A stretch of DNA of 22,767 nt from positions 1-22,767 of the forward strand of contig DARQ01000093.1 in NCBI GenBank assembly GCA_002503395.1, written 5' to 3'. The notes under the pieces are model-generated. The model saw only the letters and a list, made by a program, of their open reading frames with translations. It was not told the DNA's origin and did not search any database. Shown here piece after piece: positions 1 to 9,500 of this stretch (positions are counted from its first letter, which is position 1; every line of letters begins with the position of its first letter). Source of the stretch: Euryarchaeota archaeon UBA60. GTDB lineage: Archaea; Thermoplasmatota; Poseidoniia; Poseidoniales; Poseidoniaceae. The translations under genes and the position numbers were made by a program.

Positions 1-3000
1 CATACCAACTACTTCACGATTGGAACGGGGCTCACCGGAAATGAGACGATTAGTGCATCTAACATCACGCATGTGGGGGCCGTGGTGACCGGGACGAACC
101 TGAGCAGCACGGAGGTCTACCAGTGGTATGTGTACACCTATTTCCCAAGCGGTTCTCTCCACGACTCAGACAGTGGCATTTGGAACAGTCCAAACAGCAC
201 CACGATGACCGCATCCGCTGCCTGGTCTCCGGGCAACTTTCAAGGGAATTACTCGGTTTCCTTCCGTCTCTATGAATATTCGAATGGGATCCACCTCGAC
301 ACTTGGAATTCTTCCTTCTACCATGCGGGAACGACGAATCTGACCCCCGACCAGTACGAACCGAATGACTCCATTTCAACTGCAACATCGATACTGATTA
401 TCAGCACCACCTCCGCCAATATCCACAACGCCAGTGAAGACGATTATTACACCTTGAACCTGACCTCAGGCGATATGGTATGGGCCAATCTTACCTTCAG
501 TCATAGCACCGCTGACCTACAACTGAATATGTACCGATATAATGGACTGAATAATGTCCTCTTCGATTATAGCCATTCGTCCTCCGACAATGAACAGGTA
601 ATCTTCAACGTCACTTCAAACGCCACCTATTACGTCGGGATATTCAGTTCTGGCGGCGCCTCACATTACAACTTCACCATCCAAGCGCAAAGTCCGACAC
701 CGATCAATGGCTCTGGCGATGCATTGGAGCCGAATGAGAACATGTCAACAGCAACTCAGGTCACTCCGCCATTCAGCCACAATAATCTCTCGATTCACAT
801 CTCGAGCGATGATGATTACTTTGCAGTTTCACTTGCGGCTAATGAAACCGTATGGGCCAACATCACCTTCTCACACAGTCTCGGTGATATCGACATGGAG
901 ATTGAAGATTCCACCTCCAATCAACTCGACATCTCACAGTCGACCAGCAATGATGAAGCGGTCAGTGCCAGCGTTACCACTGCGCAGACGGTTTACATCC
1001 ATGTCTATGGTTGGGCAAGTGCTACCAACACATATGCCATCACCATCCAGACCAGCAATTCAGGTGGAACGATAACCAATCCGAATAACGATGCCAACTC
1101 GGGGCGCGATGCTGGCGTCAACGCTTCCACAGCGGTTAACCTCTCCAGCCAGTCATATGCGTCATATACCGGCTGGGTACACGACTCTCTCGACCTGGCT
1201 GATGCTTTCCGAATCTCGGTCCCGGCCAATCATGAGGTCACCGCCAGATTGTCGTTCGCTACAACCAACGACTACGATTTGTACATGATTGACCCCACAT
1301 TCACATGGCTGTTCAACTCAAGCATCAACAATAATCCCGAGGTTTCAAGTTCCAACAATACCAATTTCTCCGCTGGTGGGAAAACCATATTCATCGGCGT
1401 TGAGTCTTTCTCAGGTGATGGGAATTATACCCTTGAAGTGTGGACTCACCCCAATAGTTCGGTCCCACAGGTTACGGTAACCATGCCCGATAAGGAGAGT
1501 GCTAATGTGCAATACACCAATCTGGTGGTCGGGACAAACTATACCCTTGACTACGAAATCCTCGACTATCCGGTCGCCGCCAATGGCACAAATTGGACTT
1601 CAGGGATGTATTATTGGGTTGCAAACCAATCCAGTACTTGGAACAATATCACCTTCTCGACGACCAATGCTGAAGGTTATTACGGGGTCATCGCCAGATT
1701 ATACATTAACGGCACCATGGTTGCAGTTGATTACGACATCACATTTCACGAAATGCTTGAGAGCATGGTTGACTATGACGGTCGTAGCGGCAACTACAGC
1801 GCCTCCAACCTCACCTCGGGCGAGACCTACAGCGTATATTGGGAAGTCTACGACAACGTAACCAACTCGACCGTCGATTCCGGATGGTCAAACTTCACCG
1901 CAACAGGCACGTCGTCTCAATCCGCTCTCAATTGGATTGCACCAATGACGGCTGACGAACATTGGTTCATCGCAATTTTGTTCAATTCGAGCGGCGATAT
2001 CATCGGCTACCATGAGGTGGATTTCTATCCAACTCTGCCGCGTGTCAGCATCACAGGATACACCAACGATGCCAATTCGACAACCAATTCTGTGGATGTC
2101 GAAGTCTCCGACCTTCATACAGATTACCAATTCTCATATCAGACCACCTTGTTTTCACAGAGCACTAACGGAACTCAGATTGCGCAGTCGAATATGAGTG
2201 TTATTCCCAGTACCACAGGTACCTGGCAGGCCCCCACCTTCAACTACAACACACCCAACGCCACCGGCGTCTACTGCCTACAGACCAATCTGTATCAGAA
2301 TAATACGTTGTTAGACACCGATTCGGTGTGTTTCAACATCACCTTAGATGCCGACGGTGATGGCGTCATCGACGAGAATGATCTCTGTCCCAATACCCCG
2401 CCTGGCGCCAGCGTCGATGCTGACGGCTGTGCCGACAGCCAGAAGGATACCGATGGCGATGGAGTCATGGACGACATCGATGCTTTCCCGAACGATGCGA
2501 CGCAATGGGCCGATTACGATGGTGATGGCTATGGTGATAATGCCAGTGGTAACAACCCCGATGCCTTCCCAGCCGACGCCACCCAGTGGTCGGATGCCGA
2601 CGGCGACGGATATGGCGACAATCCGGCCGGAAACAACCCCGACGCATTCCCGACCGATTCGACCCAGTGGTCAGATATCGATGGCGACGGCTATGGTGAT
2701 AACCCAGCCGGTAACAACCCCGATGCCTTCCCGAACGAGAGCACCCAGTGGGCCGACACCGACGGTGATGGCTGTGGAGACAATATGGGGGGTAATAACC
2801 CGGACTTCTTCCCCAACGATCCAACCCAGTGTGGTGATGCCGATGGCGATGGTTATGGCGACAATGCCAGCGGTAACAACCCCGACGCATTCCCGGCTGA
2901 TGGCACCCAGTGGTCGGATGCAGACGGTGATGGTTATGGTGATAACCAGCAGGGCAACAACCCCGACGCATTCCCGGCCGATTCGACCCAGTGGTCAGAT

Positions 3001-4569
3001 ATCGATGGCGACGGCTATGGCGATAACCAGCAGGGTAACAACCCCGATGCATTCCCGGCCGATGCCACCCAGTGGTCGGATGTAGACGGAGATGGCTATG
3101 GTGATAACCCGACCGGTGATGACCCAGATGCATTCACCAATGATTCAACCCAGTGGGCTGACTCAGACCAAGATGGCTACGGCGACAATGCAAATGGCAA
3201 TGATGGCGATAATTGCCCGAATACTCCACTCGGAGAAGTGGTCGACGAATCGGGTTGCTCGCAGTCACAGATTGATGACGACATGGACCTGGTGATGAAC
3301 GATGTCGATGCCTGCCCTGATACCGCCGCAGGCCAGAGCGTGAACGCAGTTGGCTGTGCGCAGAATCAACTTGATGACGATGGCGATATGGTCAACAATA
3401 CCTGGGATAGTTGTCCGGGAACTCCTATGGGCTCAGAAGTAGACCTTGCCGGTTGTGCTGACAGCCAGAAGGACTCGGATAATGACCTCGTCAAAGATGA
3501 TGTAGACCAATGCCCCAATACCGCCCCCGGAAGCGCCGTGGATGGCGTCGGCTGTGCCGATGAACAAAAGGATACAGATAACGACTCAGTCTTGGATTCA
3601 GACGATATTTGTCCCTATACACCGGCAGGTGAAATACCTGATTCCAAAGGCTGCAGTGGTAGCCAAAAGGATACAGACAGTGATTATGTGACCGATGATA
3701 TCGACCAGTGCTCTCAAACCGAGGCGGGAGCCAGTGTCGATGCGGTCGGATGTTCAGAGGCTCAGCGAGATAGTGATGGTGATGGCGTCAAGGATATCGA
3801 CGATGACTGCGCCAACACCCCGATAGGTACCGAGGTTGGAGACGATGGTTGCGAAGTCGATGAGGACGATGATGGTGTGGCTGACTCGGACGATGACTGC
3901 CGACAGACAAACGCCGGTGCAGTCGTCGACAACAGGGGATGTGCCGATTACCAATCGGATTCGGATAACGACAATGTCATGAACGATATCGATGATTGTG
4001 CAAATACGGTGGCTGGAACTTCGGTCAATACTCGTGGCTGTGCTGATTATCAAAGAGATTCAGATGGTGACGGAACCTTCGACGATAAGGATGACTTCCC
4101 CGATGACCCGGATTTCGACACCGATACCGATGGCGATGGAGTCGATGATTCGGTCGATGCATATCCCAAAGACGCCCTGCGCTCTTCGCTTGAAGAATCC
4201 AGTGGCATGTTGATGTTCGTATCAGTGGGTGTCATCATCGTCATCACCGCTGGTGTGCTGTTCTTCGTTCTCGGACGCAAGGATGAGGATGGAGTTTCCG
4301 CAGGAGCCGGCTTAGATGCCTCGAGTGAAGCGATGTTCAGTGGCGAATCATTGGAAGATATGTCGATGGCCACAGCTGTGGGAGCGAGTGCTGTGCAGGA
4401 ATCAAAGGAGATGTTGACTGAAGAGGACTTCGCGGTTGAAACCCAGGAAACCCAGAGTACTTCGCAACAGTGGCAGGATGAGAATGGCGTCCATTGGACT
4501 AAGAATGAAGATGGCAGTATGCTTTGGTATGATAACAACACTGCCGAATGGATTCCATTACAACAATAA
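1..4569 (+). CDS. Giant cell-surface protein: PPC-like domains, Ig-like region, TSP3 calcium stalk, C-terminal membrane anchor (5' truncated)
   Basis: The frame is open from base 1, so the true start and any signal peptide lie outside the window; 1522 residues are visible. Three PPC-like (bacterial pre-peptidase C-terminal) beta domains lie near residues 117-207 (YEPNDSISTAT), 240-350 (LEPNENMSTAT) and 361-484. Ig-like beta segments run to about residue 780. A thrombospondin type 3 stalk follows (residues about 783-1395) with DxDxDG calcium loops and Cys pairs. One membrane helix (residues about 1403-1422) is followed by GRK, giving type I topology with a cytoplasmic tail of about 100 residues that ends in a Trp-rich motif (WQDENGVHW...WYDNN...W). 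About 44 N-x-S/T sequons crowd the first 784 residues and about six occur in the stalk, which suggests a glycosylated head on a calcium-stiffened stalk. The role is probably adhesion or surface architecture. No catalytic motif was seen in the visible part, but a protease domain could lie upstream, since PPC domains often follow one. It converges on glmS. Confidence 0.85.
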   Translation, partial: HTNYFTIGTGLTGNETISASNITHVGAVVTGTNLSSTEVYQWYVYTYFPSGSLHDSDSGIWNSPNSTTMTASAAWSPGNFQGNYSVSFRLYEYSNGIHLDTWNSSFYHAGTTNLTPDQYEPNDSISTATSILIISTTSANIHNASEDDYYTLNLTSGDMVWANLTFSHSTADLQLNMYRYNGLNNVLFDYSHSSSDNEQVIFNVTSNATYYVGIFSSGGASHYNFTIQAQSPTPINGSGDALEPNENMSTATQVTPPFSHNNLSIHISSDDDYFAVSLAANETVWANITFSHSLGDIDMEIEDSTSNQLDISQSTSNDEAVSASVTTAQTVYIHVYGWASATNTYAITIQTSNSGGTITNPNNDANSGRDAGVNASTAVNLSSQSYASYTGWVHDSLDLADAFRISVPANHEVTARLSFATTNDYDLYMIDPTFTWLFNSSINNNPEVSSSNNTNFSAGGKTIFIGVESFSGDGNYTLEVWTHPNSSVPQVTVTMPDKESANVQYTNLVVGTNYTLDYEILDYPVAANGTNWTSGMYYWVANQSSTWNNITFSTTNAEGYYGVIARLYINGTMVAVDYDITFHEMLESMVDYDGRSGNYSASNLTSGETYSVYWEVYDNVTNSTVDSGWSNFTATGTSSQSALNWIAPMTADEHWFIAILFNSSGDIIGYHEVDFYPTLPRVSITGYTNDANSTTNSVDVEVSDLHTDYQFSYQTTLFSQSTNGTQIAQSNMSVIPSTTGTWQAPTFNYNTPNATGVYCLQTNLYQNNTLLDTDSVCFNITLDADGDGVIDENDLCPNTPPGASVDADGCADSQKDTDGDGVMDDIDAFPNDATQWADYDGDGYGDNASGNNPDAFPADATQWSDADGDGYGDNPAGNNPDAFPTDSTQWSDIDGDGYGDNPAGNNPDAFPNESTQWADTDGDGCGDNMGGNNPDFFPNDPTQCGDADGDGYGDNASGNNPDAFPADGTQWSDADGDGYGDNQQGNNPDAFPADSTQWSDIDGDGYGDNQQGNNPDAFPADATQWSDVDGDGYGDNPTGDDPDAFTNDSTQWADSDQDGYGDNANGNDGDNCPNTPLGEVVDESGCSQSQIDDDMDLVMNDVDACPDTAAGQSVNAVGCAQNQLDDDGDMVNNTWDSCPGTPMGSEVDLAGCADSQKDSDNDLVKDDVDQCPNTAPGSAVDGVGCADEQKDTDNDSVLDSDDICPYTPAGEIPDSKGCSGSQKDTDSDYVTDDIDQCSQTEAGASVDAVGCSEAQRDSDGDGVKDIDDDCANTPIGTEVGDDGCEVDEDDDGVADSDDDCRQTNAGAVVDNRGCADYQSDSDNDNVMNDIDDCANTVAGTSVNTRGCADYQRDSDGDGTFDDKDDFPDDPDFDTDTDGDGVDDSVDAYPKDALRSSLEESSGMLMFVSVGVIIVITAGVLFFVLGRKDEDGVSAGAGLDASSEAMFSGESLEDMSMATAVGASAVQESKEMLTEEDFAVETQETQSTSQQWQDENGVHWTKNEDGSMLWYDNNTAEWIPLQQ
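2512..3159 (+). repeat. Eight-copy 81-bp in-frame tandem repeat (27-residue TSP3-like units)
   Basis: Eight exact-length 27-residue units of the form DxDGDGYGDN..GNNPDAFP.D.TQW(S/A) lie head to tail inside the surface protein. Each carries a DxDGDG calcium-type loop. Copies 1-4 (2512-2835) and 5-8 (2836-3159) match in order: 1 and 5 share DNASG, 2 and 6 begin DAD and share DSTQWS, and 3 and 7 begin DID. A 324-bp block therefore seems to have duplicated as a unit. The DNA around the 2/3 and 6/7 junctions is nearly identical over about 80 bases. Copy 4 is unusual in having two Cys (DGDGCGDN and TQCG). Confidence 0.9.
3160..4056 (+). repeat. Nine Cys-paired TSP3 units of about 33 residues
   Basis: Nine consecutive units of about 33 residues follow the pattern DxDxDxVxDDxDxCPxTxxGxxVDxxGCxxxQ. 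Each has an Asp-rich calcium-binding loop and two Cys, as in thrombospondin type 3 repeats and OmpA-linked stalks. A tenth unit of the same type lies before the 81-bp array at 2347-2445, so the shorter Cys-free repeats look inserted or expanded within an older Cys-paired array. These units are more diverged at the DNA level than the 81-bp repeats, which suggests an older origin. Confidence 0.8.
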
Positions 4570-4699
4570 TCATTCGGTGAGGTTCTGTTCGACTCGGATA
4601 TTTTGCTTGTATTCCTGTCAAAATAGCCAAAAGAAACATACGGTCAAATAAATGTCTCTTGAATGTTTGAACTCTTCACGATTCCATGATGGCATCTCA
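4570..4699. terminator. Convergent intergenic region with T-rich tracts on both strands
   Basis: These 130 bases separate two converging genes. On the plus strand a T-rich stretch lies at 4599-4613, about 30 nt after the surface-protein stop. On the minus strand T-rich stretches (complement of 4627-4650) lie 50-75 nt after the glmS stop. Archaeal termination commonly uses U-rich tracts without a strong hairpin, so both are plausible terminators. No convincing hairpin or small gene was seen. Confidence 0.3.
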
Positions 4700-6520
4700 T
4701 CACTCAACGGTAACTGACTTTGCAAGGTTGCGCGGCCGGTCGACATCGCAGTCGAGTTCCAGAGCGGTATTGTAGGCCAGCAATTGCAACGGCACAACCG
4801 TCAGCAGTGGAGACAAAAGAGGAGTTGTAATCGGAACTGAAATCGAAATATCAGCCTCTTCAGCAATGTCATCTCCTTCCTCATGAATGAGGATGATTTT
4901 CGCCCCCCGGGCGCGGCATTCCTGAATATTGGACCTGGTCTTCTCCTTGAGTTCATCATTCGGTGCAATCACCACCACAGGACTCCCCGGTTCCAGTAAG
5001 GCGATTGGGCCGTGTTTCATCTCTGCCGCGGGATAAGCCAAACAGGGAATGTAGGCGACCTCCATCAATTTCAGCGCCCCTTCACGGGCTACGGGAGCGG
5101 AAACCCCGCGCCCGAGGAAGAGTACCATCTTGGCTTCTTTTACCGCCTTGACCGCTTCCATGATTGGACCCGGATTGGCGAGATATGCTTCCAACTGGTC
5201 TGGAATTGCATTCAGGTTCTTGACCAAATCCCGACCCCGATTTCTAGTCAGACTTCTAGCCCTGCCGATTTGAATCGAGAACATCACCAACGCCGCGGTC
5301 ATGTTGGTGAATGCCTTGGTGCTGGCAACCGCCTGCTCAGGCCCAGAATGGATATACACGCCTCGTCCGCATTGTCGTGCGATGGTTGAGCCAACAACAT
5401 TCACCACTCCCCTGACTTTTCCACCTTTGAGTTGTATTTCTTTGACCGCCGAAAGCGTATCAGCGGTCTCACCGCTCTGACTTACGGCTAAGAAAAGCGC
5501 CTTAGGATCAATGATTGGGTCATTATGTCGGAACTCGCTGGCGACGTGTGCCGATGCCGGAACTCGGGCGAGTTTCTCAATGGCCAATCGCCCGACTTGA
5601 CAGGCGTGAAGTGAGGTGCCACAACCGAGTAGGCGAACATGGGGAATCTTCTGCAATTCCTTGGAACTCAGTTCAAGTCCCCCCAACTTACAATTTCCTT
5701 CGGAGGATAATGTTCGCCCAGAAATGCATTGTCGCAAAGCCTCTGGTTGCTCATGGATTTCCTTCAGCATGAAATGGGGGAATTCACCGAGATCAGCCTC
5801 ACCCCAATCTTCCTCCAAGGTTGTGATATTCTGCGCCGCCCTACCACCGGAGAGTAAGTGCATCTGAACCTTACCGGCGCTGACGACGGCAATTTCACCA
5901 TCCTCAAGGAATATCGCCCGGTCGGTGTACTGTGTCAGGGCGTGTTGATCGCTGGCGATGAAAGATTCCCCTTCACCGATGCCAATGACCAGTGGCGAGC
6001 CATTTCGAGCGCAGATGATAATGTCCTCTCCCTCAAAGACGACGCAAAGCCCCCAAGTCCCACGCACCCGATGCAAGGCTCGGCGTACTGACGACAGTGG
6101 AGTGCTTCCCAGGTCCAGGTAATGGGCAATCAAATGAACGAGGACTTCAGAATCGGTTTCGGAGAGGAATTTGACCCCTTGCTTTTCCAATCGAGGTCGC
6201 AGTTGGCGAGCGTTTTCGATGATGCCATTATGGACTATTGCAACATTGCTTTGATTGGAGATATGAGGGTGGGCGTTCTCATCTGTAACCCCACCATGAG
6301 TCGCCCAGCGAGTGTGAGAAATACCGATGTTACCCTCGATTCCAGTTGGAATCATCGACGCTAATTCTGAGACTTTTCCGATCTTTTTTGCAACCTCGAT
6401 CTGGCCGTTGATTACCGCAACACCAGATGAATCATAGCCGCGATATTCCAACCTTCTCAGCCCTTCCATCAGCAGAGGGGTAGCCTGGCGATTACCGACA
6501 TAGCCAAAAATTCCACACAT
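4700..6520 (-). CDS. glmS: Glutamine--fructose-6-phosphate aminotransferase (isomerizing)
   Basis: Makes glucosamine-6-phosphate from fructose-6-phosphate and glutamine, the entry step to UDP-GlcNAc-type sugars; cytosolic. The protein has 606 residues, close to the usual 609 or so. The N-terminal class II glutaminase begins MCGIFGYVG with the nucleophile Cys2 and includes RRLEYRGYDSSG. Two SIS sugar-phosphate domains follow, with SQSGETADT, SGPEQAVASTKAFT and MKHGPIAL. The C-terminus DVDRPRNLAKSVTVE is the family signature. The start is set at the ATG giving Met-Cys, because Cys must become the N-terminal residue; a GTG two codons upstream would bury it. The start lies 2 nt after the stop of the upstream protease gene and is preceded by GGAG (6529-6532) inside that gene, so translation is probably coupled. 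The 3' end converges on the surface-protein gene. Confidence 0.96.
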   Translation of the reverse strand: MCGIFGYVGNRQATPLLMEGLRRLEYRGYDSSGVAVINGQIEVAKKIGKVSELASMIPTGIEGNIGISHTRWATHGGVTDENAHPHISNQSNVAIVHNGIIENARQLRPRLEKQGVKFLSETDSEVLVHLIAHYLDLGSTPLSSVRRALHRVRGTWGLCVVFEGEDIIICARNGSPLVIGIGEGESFIASDQHALTQYTDRAIFLEDGEIAVVSAGKVQMHLLSGGRAAQNITTLEEDWGEADLGEFPHFMLKEIHEQPEALRQCISGRTLSSEGNCKLGGLELSSKELQKIPHVRLLGCGTSLHACQVGRLAIEKLARVPASAHVASEFRHNDPIIDPKALFLAVSQSGETADTLSAVKEIQLKGGKVRGVVNVVGSTIARQCGRGVYIHSGPEQAVASTKAFTNMTAALVMFSIQIGRARSLTRNRGRDLVKNLNAIPDQLEAYLANPGPIMEAVKAVKEAKMVLFLGRGVSAPVAREGALKLMEVAYIPCLAYPAAEMKHGPIALLEPGSPVVVIAPNDELKEKTRSNIQECRARGAKIILIHEEGDDIAEEADISISVPITTPLLSPLLTVVPLQLLAYNTALELDCDVDRPRNLAKSVTVE

Positions 6521-6522
6521 AT

Positions 6523-9500
6523 TCACAACTCCATCTCTTCATCACACATCGGACAAGACATTCGTTTCAAATTATCATTCTTGACAGTGAAATGGGCACC
6601 GCATCCCTTGCACTCGACATGGCGTTCGATAACGCTCACCAACGGCTCAGGTAAGGCGTCCGGTGGTAGTGGGATCGGAGGAAGGTCTCCGAGAGAAATA
6701 GTGGGGGGAAGGTCACCCAATGGAGGTAATTGCAATTCGGGAAACTCTAACTGGTCGAAAAGATGTGGTGGCGGGAATTCAGCGAGCAACTCCTCTTGCT
6801 CAGCCTTCTCAAGGCGCTCCATTCTACGGCGTAATCTTTCACCCGCAGTATCTTCCTGAGCCGCTTCTTTGAGGGTCTCAGCCAGAGTTGGACCCTCATC
6901 TACCAATTCAGGAACACTGACCTCAACCTCTTCTGCATCGAGGTCGATCGCCACCTTGACCTCCTCTTCGACCAATTCGACATCGGAGTCTTCGGTTTCA
7001 ACTAGTACACCACCTTTTTCGATAAACTCGATTTCCTTCTGCCGCCCCCTTCTAATGATGACCGACACGACTACGAGTAATACGATGATAAGACCAAGAA
7101 TGCCGCTTGCAATCTTGATTTTCATATCTCTGTCACCCGGAAGGGGCTCGAGCACTCGGTCGAGGAAACTCATCGTATCGTCAGAATCACCGCCGCCAGA
7201 GGTTGGGTCTACCAGATTTTGCACGTAAAATCCACCCGCTTTCGACCAGTAGAGGAAATGAGTTTCTCCATCGACATCGGCCGAAGCAAAGAAGTATCCT
7301 TCCTCCAGAGATGCCGAGAACCCGGCTTCTTCTGGCATAATAATACCGTAATGTACTTCCGGGCCTTGGAATCCAACCTTATCAAACAATACTTGAACAC
7401 CTTCACCATCGGCGACGAAATCGATTGATGCCAAGCCCGGGGCAGAGTGGCGTTCGGCCTCTTCTACCGACCAGGAACCATCAGTCACGACGTAAACCAG
7501 TTCGGCATTCGGGCCGACCCCTTCTCGCCAAACTGCCATCACCACATCATCACCATCTATTACTGAGACGTGGAGATTCGGCAGTGTAGCATTATCCCCA
7601 ACGCCGGTTTGGATGCTGAGGGACTGGCCGACCTCGCCACTGGCATAGAACATTCCAACCCGGCTGATGCCGGTGGTATCTTCTCGCATCGCCTCATAGA
7701 GAAAGTGAACTCTATCTTTGCCGATTGCCACTGCTGGAGCACTGCCTACATGAGATGAGATGTCGACATTGGGGATTACTGCGGGTGTGAGAACCCAATC
7801 CTCAGCCGCCGATGGATTTGTCGTCGACAACAGAATCAGATTGGTGATATCCTGATACGAGCCACCGGTGGCGATATCACGATGGAATCCAGCGATAATC
7901 AACCGTTCGCCATCATAGGCCATCGACAAACCCCAATAACTGCCTTCCGATATTTTCAGTGGGGTGGTGAGTGACTGAACCTGAGAGGTTTTCCCTCGCT
8001 TATCGACGGTGACGAAAGCGACGTCGTGTAGGGTATATCCCTCCGCACTCTGAACCCGGCGCGTCCAGACGATGAACGAGGTCTCTTCGCTGGATGAGAT
8101 AATCGCAGCATGTCCGGCATAATCGCTTTCGATGGTCGTATCACCGGGCATGGTGAATGATCGAGAAATCGTCCGCAGGTGCAATTCTCCATCTCGGGTT
8201 GTGAGGAGATGACCGGTATCACCTACCCCGGTATAGCCGAGCGGTGTCTCAGTCGACAAAGTGGACAATTGGGTGCCCGAACCAACCAATTCCAAATCAT
8301 CGAAAATCACAGTGAAAGTAGCAAAGTTATTGGTTTTATCATTCTCGATTACAGACTCATCCTGTAGTGCAGTGATGCGGAATTCGCGCACGATTCCGGT
8401 TCCTGCAGGGACTGCGCTCTTGTATACTTCATATTCCGTAGAAACAGTTGAACCGGCAATCACCTTAATCTCATATTGTGAATCTGCCACCTCTTGCCAC
8501 CCTGCACCCTCAAGGAATTCCTCCAGATATATGGTCACATTCGCCGAGGCAACCTGTCCGACATTCTCAATTTTGGCGATGACCTCAAACGGCTCTCCTG
8601 AGGAAGGGATGCGAGGGTTGGTTGAAATCGATTCAGGACGTACTCTCACATCGACCTCGTCAGGGCGCTCGTAGACATCAAAGGCGAAAGTGTAGTCGTT
8701 ATTGGCGCGATTCTCGTCTCCGTAGGCATTGTTAGGGTCGATCGAAAGAGTCACATTTGTCATGCCGATGGTCTCCGGCATCCAATTCCAGAATATCACG
8801 GTATGAACTTCACCCTGACGCATTTCTGAAATCACCTGCTCCAATATTTTACCACCCTCCGGAGCGAGCCTGACAATGACCTCATCGACATCTTTGTCGC
8901 CGTTATTCACGACATCGAAATGTACCTCGATGGTTGACTGTACAAACGCACCTTCGGTAGGCAATCCATTGAACAGGACTTGGACTCCTCCAGCGATGGC
9001 AAATTCAGGGGCGGGGGGTTCGTTATCGATTCGGAAGGTACGGCGAATCTCATCTGAAATCATCCCTGATTTGTTGACCAAGCGAACCGTCAATCGATGT
9101 GTACCATCATCGACGACAGTAGAATCCCAGGAATATGACCACTCGCCGGATTGGTAATAATTCTCCTCCAAGTTGTAGATGACGCCCCATTCACCTGAAT
9201 CAACTCGCATTTCAATCGTTGAAGCGGCAATTCCTTCCCATTCTCCACCGAGTACCTCGATTCCCTGAATCGGGTCATGACCGGTCGGCTCGGTGAAGGT
9301 GATTTCGTGTTTGCCGACATTGAAGTATCTCGACGCGATATCCGATGCATTTCCAGCGACGGAAATCGCCCGAGCCTCAAATTTAATCTCATTATTGTCA
9401 TCGAACCAATTTTCTTTGGGAGAGATATCGATGAACCAATTTCCTCCACCACCAGCACGAGTCCAATCCATTAGAGTCACGCCATCATAGGTTATCCTTG

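Noticed and set aside
2348..3133. Long open frames in other frames and on the opposite strand within the repeat array (about 220-245 codons)
   Set aside because: They are by-products of the 27-residue periodic coding sequence; the products are low-complexity (Met/Thr/Pro- or His/Arg-rich) and match nothing recognisable.
2347..4056. CRISPR-like array
   Set aside because: The repeats are in-frame, contiguous and protein-coding, without unique spacers.
4050..4541. Minus-strand open frame opposite the end of the surface protein
   Set aside because: It is antisense to a well-supported membrane anchor and tail, Ser/Thr-rich, and has no recognisable domain.
6521..6526. GTG start giving Met-Asn-Met-Cys for GlmS
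   Set aside because: The catalytic Cys must be N-terminal after Met removal, so the ATG at 6520 is required.
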